43,573 bases of DNA, taken from NCBI GenBank assembly GCA_964644675.1, contig CAZXWK010000016.1, positions 1-43,573 on the forward strand, written 5' to 3'. Below are positions 25,006-32,579 of this stretch, piece by piece. Every line of letters begins with the position of its first letter. Within the stretch, counting starts at the first letter, position 1. Both the position numbers and the translations under genes were made by a program. The stretch comes from CAZXWK01 sp964644675. Its GTDB lineage: Bacteria > Actinomycetota > Coriobacteriia > Anaerosomatales > JAAXUF01. Under the pieces are notes generated by a model that saw only the letters and a list, made by a program, of their open reading frames with translations, made no database searches and was not told where the DNA came from.

Positions 25006-25377
25006 TCACGCCTCCGGTACGAACGCGGCGCGGTGGTGGCGCAGGAGCGCCCGGTCCGGGGCGATCACGAGCAGCGTGATGACGTCGAAGCGAAGGTCGA
25101 GATCCTCGGTGCCGCTCGCCTGCAGGTACGCCGCGGCCAGCTTGGCGTAGCGCCGCTGCTTGGCGGGCGTCACCGCGGCCTCGGGCGTGCCCTTCGCCGC
25201 GGTCCGGCGCGTCTTGACCTCGCAGAGCACCACGGTCCGCTCGTCCAGCGCGATGATGTCCACCTCGCCGGCCTGGCAACGCCAGTTGCGCTCGACCACG
25301 GTCATTCCGATGCGCTCGAGGTACGCCGCCGCGGCGTCCTCTCCACGCTCCCCCAGCCTCTTGCGGTCCTCGGTCAT
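25006..25377 (-). CDS. yraN: YraN family (UPF0102) nuclease-fold protein
   Basis: The 123-residue product shows the UPF0102 pattern of an endonuclease-like fold: LGERGEDAAAAYLERIG, the acidic/lysine core GEVDIIALDERTVVLCEVKTR, and AVTPAKQRRYAKLA. The E-x-D and E-V-K residues match a PD-(D/E)XK active site, but the function of the family is not well established. The ATG at 25377 is preferred over the GTG at 25386 because GGGAGG is eight bases upstream. The rnhB-yraN-comM-dprA order is common, tying it loosely to recombination. Confidence 0.92.
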   Translation of the reverse strand: MTEDRKRLGERGEDAAAAYLERIGMTVVERNWRCQAGEVDIIALDERTVVLCEVKTRRTAAKGTPEAAVTPAKQRRYAKLAAAYLQASGTEDLDLRFDVITLLVIAPDRALLRHHRAAFVPEA

Positions 25378-25503
25378 CGAGACCACCTCCCGCGCGCAGC
25401 GTCACACGGAGGGTTTCCCGAGACCTTGCGAGGATCGCAACCCGGCATCGAGAACGGGGTCGGCGTGATCCTCCCGCGCGGCGCAGCCGGCAGGAATCGC
25501 CTC

Positions 25504-26292
25504 CTAGAAGAGGCGGCCGGTGCCTCCGCCGATCGAGAACGAACGGCGGTGTACCGCCGTCAGGCCGTGGGCCTCGATCGCGGCGAGATGCTCGGCGGTG
25601 CCGTAGCCCTTGTTGACCGCGAAGTCGTAGGCGGGGTGCTCGGCGGCGAGCGCGACCATGAGCGCGTCGCGGGTCACCTTCGCGACGATCGATGCGGCGG
25701 CGATCGCGGCGACCTTGGAGTCGCCCTTCACGATCGCGGTCTCGCGCTCCACCACCCGTAGCGGCAGACCGTCGATCACGACGTGGTCGGCTGACACGGC
25801 AAGCGTCGACAGCGCGAGCGTGATCGCCTTCTTGAGCGCCGCCGTCATCCCCAGGGAGTCGATCTCGTCCGGGCCCACGTGGGCGACCGCACACGCGACC
25901 GCGACCTCGCGAATGCGAACCGCGAGCTCTTCTCGGCGAGCGGGGGTCAGGGCCTTGCTGTCGTCGAGTCCCTCGATCCTCGGCGAGTCAGGGAGCACGA
26001 CGGCTGCCGCGGTCACGGGCCCCGCGAGCGCTCCCCGGCCGACTTCGTCGACGCCGGCGACGTGCACGCAACCGGAGGCGCGCAGTTCGCACTCGACCGC
26101 GTAGAGACGCGCGGTGCGCTCCCGTTCGCGGCGGGCGGCGTCGCGGCGCGCTCGGGCGGCCTCGCAGGCGGACCGGACGCCCGCGCGCTCGTCATCCTCG
26201 AACGCGCGCAACAGGGCCGAGAGCCGCCGCCCGCTCGCCTCGGCGAGCAGGGCGCGAACCTCCGCGACCGAGTGGCCGTCTGCGGGCGTCAT
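25504..26292 (-). CDS. rnhB: Ribonuclease HII
   Basis: RNase HII cleaves RNA in RNA/DNA hybrids and starts removal of misincorporated ribonucleotides. The 262-residue product has the catalytic motif AGVDEVGRGALAGPVTAAAV, the DDSKAL loop, HVVIDGLPL with a catalytic Asp, and KGDSKVAAIAAASIVAKVTRD (given in part), then NKGYGTAEHL. An N-terminal helical extension of about 75 residues resembles the longer Bacillus-type enzyme. The ATG at 26292 has GGGG just upstream; a GTG at 26304 is an alternative. It follows rplS by 91 bases, which include an imperfect GC-rich inverted repeat of doubtful meaning. The 126 bases to yraN look empty. Confidence 0.94.
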   Translation of the reverse strand: MTPADGHSVAEVRALLAEASGRRLSALLRAFEDDERAGVRSACEAARARRDAARRERERTARLYAVECELRASGCVHVAGVDEVGRGALAGPVTAAAVVLPDSPRIEGLDDSKALTPARREELAVRIREVAVACAVAHVGPDEIDSLGMTAALKKAITLALSTLAVSADHVVIDGLPLRVVERETAIVKGDSKVAAIAAASIVAKVTRDALMVALAAEHPAYDFAVNKGYGTAEHLAAIEAHGLTAVHRRSFSIGGGTGRLF

Positions 26293-26383
26293 GACGCCCC
26301 GCACAAAGCGACGAGCGAGGCGCCGCGTGTGCGGGCCCCGCTCGTGGGTGTCACCGATGTCGTCATGGCGACGGGTCTGATGC

Positions 26384-26728
26384 CTAGAAGCCCTTCTCGC
26401 GCAGACGGGCGGCCTTGCCGACCTTGTCGCGGAGGAAGTAGAGCTTGCTGCGGCGCACCTTGCCGTGGCTCATGATCTCGATCTTGTCGATCTTGGGCGA
26501 GTGGACCGGGAAGGTACGCTCGACGCCCACGCCGAACGAGATCTTGCGGACGGTGAAGGTCTCGCGGTTCGAGGCACCGTGGCGGCGGATCACGACGCCC
26601 TGGAAGACCTGCGTGCGCTCGCGGTTACCTTCGATGATCTTGTAGTGCACCTTGACGGTGTCACCCACGGCGACCTGCGGGAGGTCTTCGCGGATCTGCT
26701 GCTGCTCAAGAGCGCGGATGATATCCAT
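26384..26728 (-). CDS. rplS: 50S ribosomal protein L19
   Basis: L19 lies at the 30S-50S interface of the 50S subunit. The 114-residue product matches family length and motifs: VGDTVKVHYKIIEGNRERTQVFQGVVI (given in part), GASNRETFTVRKIS, GVGVERTFPVHSPKI and the ending KVRRSKLYFLRDKVGKAARLRE. The ATG at 26728 has an AGGAA/AGG-type site upstream. It has its own strong promoter about 70 bases before the start, although trmD and lepB just upstream are on the same strand. Confidence 0.97.
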   Translation of the reverse strand: MDIIRALEQQQIREDLPQVAVGDTVKVHYKIIEGNRERTQVFQGVVIRRHGASNRETFTVRKISFGVGVERTFPVHSPKIDKIEIMSHGKVRRSKLYFLRDKVGKAARLREKGF

Positions 26729-26794
26729 TGCCTGCGGTTCCTGTTCTACGTCAGAGGCGTGTCAGCGCCCCACCGGAATCGGGCGCGAGTGGGT

Positions 26795-26823
26795 AGTATA
26801 GACCACCCCCGCACCGCTATCAA
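26795..26823 (-). promoter_or_regulatory. Promoter of rplS
   Basis: On the minus strand -35 TTGATA (26818-26823) and -10 TATACT (26795-26800) are exactly 17 bases apart, one of the best sigma-A-like matches in the window. Transcription would begin near 26789, giving a leader of about 60 bases before the rplS ATG. Confidence 0.75.
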
Positions 26824-26864
26824 CGCCTGACTCGCCGAGATGTGCGACGCGGGGCGGCGGCGAG

Positions 26865-27428
26865 CTACTCGAGCCGACCGAACGCCTTGGGCGGCCAGTA
26901 CGTCCAGATCGCGTGCCCGCGCACCTTGTCGACCGGCACGGGTCCAAAGTAGCGGCTGTCGGCGCTGTTCGTGCGGTTGTCGCCCATGAGCCACACGTAG
27001 CCTTCGGGGAGCGTGATCGGCATCTGCACCGTGCCGAGCTGCGTCGGCTTGCCGTAGGTGTACGGCTCGTCGAGCTTCTTGCCGTCCACCCAGACCGCTT
27101 CGTCCTTGACGTCCACCGTCTGCCCGCCCACCGCGATGACGCGCTTGATGAGCTGCGGGTGTTCGCCCTGCGGGTCGTCGAAGACGACGATCTGCTTGTA
27201 CTCAGGGCTCTTGCCGAAGACCGTGTACGAGAGCTTCTCGGCCAGCACCCGGTTGCCGATGGCGATCGTGGGCTCCATCGAACCGGTCGGAATCACGAAG
27301 GGCTGGATGACGAAGGTCTTGATGCCCTGCGCGAGCGCGAAGGCGAGCAGCACGAGCAGAGCGGTCTCGATGATCCAGCGTACGGTCGAGGTCTCCTCGG
27401 CAGGGTTGTTGGTGGAGCGGTCGGCCAC
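26865..27428 (-). CDS. lepB: Signal peptidase I (copy downstream of trmD)
   Basis: Signal peptidase I removes signal peptides from exported proteins at the outer face of the membrane. The 187-residue product has one N-terminal membrane anchor (about 17-37), nucleophile S50 in PTGSMEPT, the general base K95 in LIKRVIAVGG, and box E GDNRTNSADSRYFG. The GTG at 27428 is chosen for AGGA six bases upstream and for the family-like N terminus; the open frame to 27572 overlaps trmD without support. It begins nine bases after the trmD stop, so it belongs to the rpsP operon. A second copy lies beside ftsY. Confidence 0.94.
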   Translation of the reverse strand: MADRSTNNPAEETSTVRWIIETALLVLLAFALAQGIKTFVIQPFVIPTGSMEPTIAIGNRVLAEKLSYTVFGKSPEYKQIVVFDDPQGEHPQLIKRVIAVGGQTVDVKDEAVWVDGKKLDEPYTYGKPTQLGTVQMPITLPEGYVWLMGDNRTNSADSRYFGPVPVDKVRGHAIWTYWPPKAFGRLE

Positions 27429-27436
27429 GATGGGTC

Positions 27437-28186
27437 CTACCCTTCTTCGGGCCCGGAGGCCCCTCGCGTCTCTTCTTCGACGATCTCGCGCTCGCGGTCG
27501 GTGAGCGACAGGCGTGCCAGCAGGTCGGGGCGCACGCGAGCGGTCTTGCGCAGCGCCTGCTCGTGTCTCCATGCGTCGATCCGGGCGTGATCGCCGCTAC
27601 GAAGCACGTCGGGCACCTCGGCACCCTGAAAGACCGCGGGACGAGTGTACTGAGGGTACTCCAACAGGCCCGCCGAGAACGACTCGTCCGTTGCCGATTC
27701 GTCGTCTCCCAGGACCCCGGGCTGCAGCCGTGCGACCGCGTCGGTCACGACCATCGCGGGCAGTTCGCCGCCGGTCAGGACGTAGTCGCCGATCGAAAGC
27801 TCGAGGTCCGCGAGCGAGAGCGAGCGCTCGTCGAAGCCCTCGTAGCGCCCGCAGACGAGCACCAGCCGCTCGCGGGCGGCCAGCTCCTGAGCGAGCTCCT
27901 GGGTGAAGGGCCGGCCCGATGGCGTGAAGAACACCACGAGGCCCGGATCGTCCTCGAGTGCCTGGACGGCCTGGACCGCCTCGAAGAGCGGCTCGGGCTT
28001 CATGACCATGCCCGGACCGCCGCCGTACGGCGCGTCGTCGGTCGTCCGGTGACGGTCGTGAGTCCAGTCTCGCAGGTCGTGCGTGCGGAACTCGAGCAGA
28101 CCCCGCTCGCGTGCGAGCCCGACGATCGAGGCCGACATGGGAGAGTCGAACATGCCCGGGAAGATGGTGATGACGTCGACGATCAC
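27437..28186 (-). CDS. trmD: tRNA (guanine-N1)-methyltransferase TrmD
   Basis: TrmD makes m1G37 in tRNAs and prevents +1 frameshifting. The 249-residue product has the SPOUT trefoil-knot motifs VDVITIFPGMF, DDAPYGGGPGMVMKPEPL, VLVCGRYEGFDER and IGDYVLTGGELPAMVVTDAVAR (given in part), then the linker and C-terminal domain with YPQYTRP. The GTG at 28186 overlaps the rimM stop (GTGA), with GAGGAA close upstream. The rpsP-khpA-rimM-trmD order is conserved across many bacteria. Confidence 0.97.
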   Translation of the reverse strand: MIVDVITIFPGMFDSPMSASIVGLARERGLLEFRTHDLRDWTHDRHRTTDDAPYGGGPGMVMKPEPLFEAVQAVQALEDDPGLVVFFTPSGRPFTQELAQELAARERLVLVCGRYEGFDERSLSLADLELSIGDYVLTGGELPAMVVTDAVARLQPGVLGDDESATDESFSAGLLEYPQYTRPAVFQGAEVPDVLRSGDHARIDAWRHEQALRKTARVRPDLLARLSLTDREREIVEEETRGASGPEEG

Positions 28187-28713
28187 GCTTCCTCGGCCTC
28201 CTCGGGCAGCAGTCCCTCAAGGAGCGTCACGCGGACCGTCTCGGCGTCCTCGTCGAACGCGACGACCACGTCGTCGATGACGGGGATGAGGACCTCGCCA
28301 TGGGGGCCCTCGACGACCCAGACGTCGTTGGCACCGGTCACGATGACATCGACGATCTCGCCCAGGGCACCCCGTGCCTCGTCCTCGACCGTCCAGCCCA
28401 CCAGGTCGTCGAGGTCGTCGGCGAACCACTCCTCGGGCAACGCGTCGGCATCGGCCAGCATCTGCGTGCCGCACAGGCCCGACGCGGTATCGATGTCGTC
28501 GATTCCCTCGAGCTTCACCAGCGGGCCCTTGGGGCCCTGCCGCACCGACTCCACGCGCGCGGTGCGGATGCGGGCGGGCGGTGGCACGAACCAGACCGTG
28601 AGGCCCTGAGGAAGCACGAAGGGAAGGTCCGTGGCCGGAGCCACCGAGACCTCCCCCTTGAGTCCGTGCGTCTTGACGACCCGCCCGAGCGGGACGTGGT
28701 TCGCCGGCGTCAT
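28183..28713 (-). CDS. rimM: 16S rRNA-processing/30S maturation protein RimM
   Basis: RimM assists maturation of the 30S head and binds S19. The 176-residue product has an N-terminal beta-barrel domain with LGRVVKTHGLKGEVSV and a C-terminal PRC-barrel domain with DLVGWTV and the ending VLIPVIDDVVVAFDEDAETVRV (given in part). The C-terminal residues EEAEEA are acidic. The ATG at 28713 lies four bases after the khpA stop. The stop overlaps trmD, giving likely coupling. Confidence 0.95.
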   Translation of the reverse strand: MTPANHVPLGRVVKTHGLKGEVSVAPATDLPFVLPQGLTVWFVPPPARIRTARVESVRQGPKGPLVKLEGIDDIDTASGLCGTQMLADADALPEEWFADDLDDLVGWTVEDEARGALGEIVDVIVTGANDVWVVEGPHGEVLIPVIDDVVVAFDEDAETVRVTLLEGLLPEEAEEA

Positions 28714-28717
28714 GTCC

Positions 28718-28972
28718 CTAGCCGAGAACCTCGACCTCGACCTGCTTGTCGGCAGTGCTCCCAGCCGCGCGGGCCAGGGTGCGGATCGCCTTGATGATGC
28801 GGCCCTGACGGCCGATCACCTTGCCGACGTCATCGGGGTCGAGCGTGATCTCGAAGGTGACCGACTCGTCGGCGTCCTTGACCTCGATCGAGACGGCGTC
28901 CGGCGTGTCGACGAGCGACGTCACGAGGTAGCGGACGAGCGCTTCCGTATCGGCGACCTGAGCGGCGGCCAC
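28718..28972 (-). CDS. khpA: KH-domain RNA-binding protein KhpA
   Basis: KhpA is a small single-KH-domain protein that, with KhpB/Jag, binds RNA and affects cell size and division in streptococci. The 84-residue product carries LVRYLVTSLVDTPDAVSIEV, then the KH signature VGKVIGRQGRIIKAIRTLARAA. The GTG at 28972 begins two bases after the rpsP stop and has only a distant GAGGA site, so it may rely on coupling with rpsP. Position between rpsP and rimM is the standard context. Confidence 0.94.
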   Translation of the reverse strand: MAAAQVADTEALVRYLVTSLVDTPDAVSIEVKDADESVTFEITLDPDDVGKVIGRQGRIIKAIRTLARAAGSTADKQVEVEVLG

Positions 28973-28974
28973 GG

Positions 28975-29460
28975 CTACTCGGCGTCCTCGGCGGGCGCTT
29001 CCTCAGCGGCCTCCTCGGCGACCGGCTCCTCGGCCACGGCCTCCTCGGCAGCGTCCTCAGCGGGCGCCTCCTCGGCAGCGGGCTCCTCGGCCGGGGCCTC
29101 GGCGGCAGCGGCCTTGGCAGCGGCGGCCTCCTCGGCGGCCTTCTCGGCAGCAGCAGCCTCTTCGGCAGCCTTGGCGGCGGCCTTCTTCGAGACCTTGGAC
29201 CCGGCGACCGGAGCGGTCTTCTCGCCGCGGGCGATGGCGATCACCTTGGCAGCGGCCTCAGTGGGCTGCGCGCCCTTGCCGAGCCAAGCGTCGACCTTCT
29301 CGAGATCGAGCTCGACGAACGAGGGCTCGGTGCGCGGATTGTAGCGGCCGACGATCTCAAGGAATCGGCCGTCGCGGCGCGAGCGCTCGTCAGCGACGAC
29401 GACGCGGTAGAACGGCGCCTTCTTTGCGCCATGACGCGCCAGGCGGATCTTGACTGACAA
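28975..29460 (-). CDS. rpsP: 30S ribosomal protein S16 with long Ala/Glu-rich tail
   Basis: S16 is an early 30S assembly protein. The first 80 residues are a normal S16: SVKIRLARHGAKKAPFYRVV, ADERSRRDGRFLEIVGRYNP, and DAWLGKGAQPTEA. The remaining 81 residues are low complexity: first an Ala/Lys/Glu stretch (KKAAAKAAEEAAAAEKAAEE), then an acidic Ala/Glu/Pro repeat to the end. Total length 161 is far above the usual 80-100. I choose the TTG at 29460 because it restores the canonical N terminus and GGAGG is eight bases upstream; a GTG at 29469 overlaps the ribosome-binding site. A hairpin and strong promoter precede it. Confidence 0.94.
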   Translation of the reverse strand: MSVKIRLARHGAKKAPFYRVVVADERSRRDGRFLEIVGRYNPRTEPSFVELDLEKVDAWLGKGAQPTEAAAKVIAIARGEKTAPVAGSKVSKKAAAKAAEEAAAAEKAAEEAAAAKAAAAEAPAEEPAAEEAPAEDAAEEAVAEEPVAEEAAEEAPAEDAE

Positions 29461-29480
29461 CAGGTTCACCTCCGGTCAAA

Positions 29481-29501
29481 GCGACCGCCGAATGCGGTCG
29501 C
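29481..29501 (-). promoter_or_regulatory. Leader hairpin of rpsP
   Basis: GCGACCGC and GCGGTCGC pair perfectly over eight bases around a five-base loop, followed by TTTGACC and then the ribosome-binding site. It lies inside the leader between the rpsP promoter and start. It could be an attenuator, an autoregulatory site for S16 or a stability element. Confidence 0.6.
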
Positions 29502-29526
29502 ACTGCAAGCAAGCAAAGCGGGGGAC

Positions 29527-29555
29527 ATTGTAGGACAGTACCCCCGGTGGGTCAA
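29527..29555 (-). promoter_or_regulatory. Promoter of the rpsP-khpA-rimM-trmD-lepB operon
   Basis: On the minus strand -35 TTGACC (29550-29555) and -10 TACAAT (29527-29532) are 17 bases apart. The predicted start is near 29520, with a leader of about 60 bases containing the hairpin at 29481 and a GCTT triplication. Confidence 0.75.
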
Positions 29556-29635
29556 AGACACGCCGCCGGGTGTGCCGCGGTACGAAGCGAGTCGCACCAG
29601 AGCGCACTCGGCCGGACGGTCGCGCGATGCGGCGC

Positions 29636-30973
29636 CTAGAAGCCCGGCATCCCCGGGAAGCGCATGCGGCGCTTGCCCTTGCCCGACGCGGCCTGGAACT
29701 GCTTCATCATCTTCTTGGTCTCGGCGAACTGCTTGAGAAGCTGGTTCACGTCGAAGACCTGGACGCCCGAACCGGTCGCGATGCGCTCGCGCCGCGACCC
29801 GTTGATGATCTTGGGATTGGCTCTCTCGGCGGGTGTCATCGAGAAGATGATCGCCTCGATGCGGTCGAGCGCTCCCTCTTCCACGTCCTTGTCGACGTCC
29901 TTGAGCTTGGCGGCCCCGGGCAGTGACTTGAGGATGCTGCCGAGTCCGCCCATCTTGCGGACCTGCTTGATCTGGTCGAGGAAGTCGTCGAGCGTGAAGT
30001 CGGCCTTCTTGAGCCGCTCGGCGGTCTCGGCATCGATGTCGGCGGCGCCGGCCTCCTGTGCCTTCTCGATGAGGGTGACGACGTCGCCCATGCCGAGGAT
30101 GCGCTTGGCCATGCGGTCGGGATAGAACGGCTCGAGGGCGTCGGGCTTCTCCCCCGCGCTCGCGAACTTGATCGGCTTGCCGGTGACCTGGCGGATCGAG
30201 AGTGCCGCGCCGCCCCGGGCGTCGCCGTCGAGCTTGCTCATGATGACGCCGTCGAAGTCGACCTTCTCGGCGAAGGCGGCGGCGACGTTGACGGCGTCCT
30301 GGCCGGTCATGGAGTCGACGACCATGAGGATCTGGTCGGGACGCACGGCGTCGCGGATGGCGGCGGCTTCGGCCATCATCTCATCGTCGACGTGCAGGCG
30401 GCCGGCGGTGTCGACGATCACCAGGTCGCGCATCTGGTCGACGGCTGCCTTGACGCCCTCGCGCGCGATGCGGACCGCGTCGGAACCCTCGCCGCGATAG
30501 ACCGGGATGTCGAGTTCCCGTCCGAGCGCCTCGAGCTGGTCGATGGCGGCCGGGCGGTAGACGTCGCAGGCGACCATGAGCGGGCGCTTGCCCTGCTTGC
30601 GGAGGAGGTAGGCGAGCTTGGCCGTCGCGGTCGTCTTACCCGAGCCCTGCAGGCCGACGAGCATGATGACGTTGGGCATGCGGCCCGAGAGCACGAGCTT
30701 CGAGCCCGCACCGCCGAGCAGGTCGGTCAGCTCGTCGAGCACGATCTTGATGACCTGCTGCCCCGGCGTCAGCGACTGCATGACGTCGCTGCCGACCGCT
30801 CGTTCCCGCACCCGGGCGACGAAGTCCTTGACCACCTTATAGTTCACGTCGGCCTCGAGGAGCGCCATGCGGATCTCGCGCATGGCGGCGTCGACGTCGG
30901 CCTCCGTCAGGCGACCCTTGCCGGTCAGTCCCGAGAAGATCGCCTGGAGTCGGTTCGAGAGGTTGTCGAACAT
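29636..30973 (-). CDS. ffh: Signal recognition particle protein Ffh (SRP54)
   Basis: Ffh binds SRP RNA and signal sequences and targets membrane proteins to FtsY. The 445-residue product has the N domain (1-90), G domain with GLQGSGKTT (107-115), DTAGRLHVDD and SKLDGDARGG, and the methionine-rich M domain from about 325 with KMGGLGSILKSLPG, RIATGSGVQVFDVNQLLKQF and the glycine/methionine end. The ATG at 30973 gives the canonical MFDNLSNRLQ; a GTG at 30985 would add four residues but overlaps the GGAAAGG site. A promoter lies about 50 bases upstream. Confidence 0.97.
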   Translation of the reverse strand: MFDNLSNRLQAIFSGLTGKGRLTEADVDAAMREIRMALLEADVNYKVVKDFVARVRERAVGSDVMQSLTPGQQVIKIVLDELTDLLGGAGSKLVLSGRMPNVIMLVGLQGSGKTTATAKLAYLLRKQGKRPLMVACDVYRPAAIDQLEALGRELDIPVYRGEGSDAVRIAREGVKAAVDQMRDLVIVDTAGRLHVDDEMMAEAAAIRDAVRPDQILMVVDSMTGQDAVNVAAAFAEKVDFDGVIMSKLDGDARGGAALSIRQVTGKPIKFASAGEKPDALEPFYPDRMAKRILGMGDVVTLIEKAQEAGAADIDAETAERLKKADFTLDDFLDQIKQVRKMGGLGSILKSLPGAAKLKDVDKDVEEGALDRIEAIIFSMTPAERANPKIINGSRRERIATGSGVQVFDVNQLLKQFAETKKMMKQFQAASGKGKRRMRFPGMPGF

Positions 30974-31025
30974 GCTGGGCGGCACCTTTCCGTGGTCGCG
31001 AGCGTGGTGATGGCGACAGTGTCAC

Positions 31026-31054
31026 ACGGTAGAGAGCGCGGTGGGGCGCGTCAA
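31026..31054 (-). promoter_or_regulatory. Promoter of ffh
   Basis: On the minus strand -35 TTGACG (31049-31054) and -10-like TACCGT (31026-31031) are 17 bases apart. The -35 is good and the -10 is weak. It lies between the lepB hairpin and the ffh start. Confidence 0.5.
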
Positions 31055-31077
31055 ATGCCCTGCCTCAACGGGCGACC

Positions 31078-31098
31078 ACGGCGCATCGATTGCGCCGT
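31078..31098 (-). terminator. Hairpin after lepB (ftsY-linked copy)
   Basis: ACGGCGCA and TGCGCCGT form a perfect eight-base stem around a five-base loop, starting eight bases after the lepB stop. No T tract follows. It most likely marks the 3' end of the smc-ftsY-lepB transcript. Confidence 0.5.
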
Positions 31099-31105
31099 CG
31101 CGCGG

Positions 31106-31672
31106 CTACTCCACTCGCCCCATGCGCGTCACAGGTGCGAAGATCGCCACCGCTCGGCCCTTGATGTCGGCGATGGGGAGCGGACCTTCTCGGCGGCTGT
31201 CGAGGGAGACCGGACGGTTGTCGCCCATGAGGAACACCGATCCCGGGGGAACCTTCACCGGGGGATAGGCGTAGGTGTAGCTCAGGTCGAAGATCTGGCC
31301 GTAGTCGGGCTCGGGCGTGCCGTTGACGATCGCGACGTCGCCTCGGACCTCGACGGTGTCCCCGGGCACACCAACGACGCGCTTGACCACGTCGACCTTC
31401 TGGTCCCCCTCCTGCACGCCGGTAACGACGATCTGGCCGCGCTGTGGGTTCTTGTCGCCGTGCGTCAGCAGCAGCCGGTCGCCATCGCGCAGCGTCGGGA
31501 GCATCGACGGGCCGTCCACCTGCGCGGTGGTGAAGAAGACGTAGAAGACGAGGATGACCAGCACGAAGACGACGAGCAGCGGGACGAGGATCAGGCTCGC
31601 CAGCTTGGCGCCATATCCCGGAGGTGGTCCGGGCGCAAGCGACGTCGGCCCGATGTAGAGGTCGTCACTCAC
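31106..31672 (-). CDS. lepB: Signal peptidase I (copy downstream of ftsY)
   Basis: A second type I signal peptidase, 188 residues. It has a cytosolic Gly/Pro-rich N terminus, one membrane segment (about 25-47), nucleophile S56 in DGPSMLPT, the general base K97 in VVKRVVGVPGD, and box E GDNRPVSLDSRREG. It differs clearly from the trmD-linked copy in both the anchor and the body, so it is not a recent duplicate. The GTG at 31672 overlaps the end of ftsY by eight bases and has no strong ribosome-binding site, so it probably depends on ftsY translation. Placement between ftsY and ffh links it to SRP-dependent export. Confidence 0.92.
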   Translation of the reverse strand: MSDDLYIGPTSLAPGPPPGYGAKLASLILVPLLVVFVLVILVFYVFFTTAQVDGPSMLPTLRDGDRLLLTHGDKNPQRGQIVVTGVQEGDQKVDVVKRVVGVPGDTVEVRGDVAIVNGTPEPDYGQIFDLSYTYAYPPVKVPPGSVFLMGDNRPVSLDSRREGPLPIADIKGRAVAIFAPVTRMGRVE

Positions 31673-32579
31673 CGCCGGCGAGGGCCCGCGCGTAGTCCGC
31701 GGCAACGAACGGCTTGAGGTCCTCGATGCCCTCCCCCACGCCGATGCGCAGGATGGGGAGGTCGAGCTCGCGAGCGACCGCCACGGCGATCCCGCCCTTG
31801 GCGGTCCCGTCGAGCTTGGTCATCACGATGCCGTCGAGCCCGAGGGCGGTGTTGAACTCCCGCGCCTGCACGAGCCCGTTCTGGCCGGTCGTCGCGTCCA
31901 TCACGAGGATCGTCTTGACCGGCGGCTTGCTGCGGTTCGCGGTGACCCGCTGGACCTTCTGCAGCTCGCGCATGAGGTCTGCCGAGGTGTGGAGCCGGCC
32001 CGCGGTGTCGATGAGCGTGAGGTCGGCGCCGGTCTCCTCGGCACGGACGACGGTGTCGAAGGCGACGGCGGCGGGATCGGCGCCTCGATCGCGGCGCACG
32101 ACCGGTACTCCGGCGCGCTCTGCCCAGATGTCGAGCTGCTCGGAGGCGGCGGCCCGGAACGTGTCCGCCGAGCCGAGCATGACCGTGCGACCGGCGTCGA
32201 CGCCCTGCTTTGCAAGCTTGCCGACGGTAGTGGTCTTGCCGGTGCCGTTGACGCCGACCATGAGCACCGTGACCGGCGTCAGGTCGATGGGGTCCTCGGC
32301 CGGAGCCGGGAACTCGGCGGCGATCATCGCGGCGAGCGCGTCGACGACCGCCGGGGCGTCGGGCAGCGCCTTGGCTGCGGCCTCGCGGCGCAGCTTCTCC
32401 ACGATCTCGGAGGTCGCGGTGAAGCCGATGTCCGCGCCGATGAGCGTGTCCTCGAGGTCGGACCAGAACTCCTCGTCGAGGTCGGGGCCGCGACGCAGCA
32501 GGACGTTGAGCTGACCGCCCAGGGCCTCGCGGCTGCGTGAGAGCCCTTCGGTGAGCCGCCTATACCACGGCGTGCTCAT
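31665..32579 (-). CDS. ftsY: Signal recognition particle receptor FtsY
   Basis: FtsY is the SRP receptor GTPase at the membrane. The 304-residue product is the minimal NG form without the long acidic A domain of E. coli: N domain (1-95), G1 GVNGTGKTT (109-117), the SRP-GTPase insertion SADTFRAAASEQL, DTAGRLHTSADLM, TKLDGTAKGG and the C-terminal GVGEGIEDLKPF. The ATG at 32579 lies inside the last 20 bases of smc and has GGAGG six bases upstream, so smc and ftsY are coupled. The smc-ftsY order is widely conserved. Confidence 0.97.
   Translation of the reverse strand: MSTPWYRRLTEGLSRSREALGGQLNVLLRRGPDLDEEFWSDLEDTLIGADIGFTATSEIVEKLRREAAAKALPDAPAVVDALAAMIAAEFPAPAEDPIDLTPVTVLMVGVNGTGKTTTVGKLAKQGVDAGRTVMLGSADTFRAAASEQLDIWAERAGVPVVRRDRGADPAAVAFDTVVRAEETGADLTLIDTAGRLHTSADLMRELQKVQRVTANRSKPPVKTILVMDATTGQNGLVQAREFNTALGLDGIVMTKLDGTAKGGIAVAVARELDLPILRIGVGEGIEDLKPFVAADYARALAGGE

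Noticed and set aside
26296..26336. Imperfect inverted repeat between rplS and rnhB
   Set aside because: The stem needs a bulge, has no T tract and overlaps the region just before the rnhB start; it is likely chance in GC-rich DNA.
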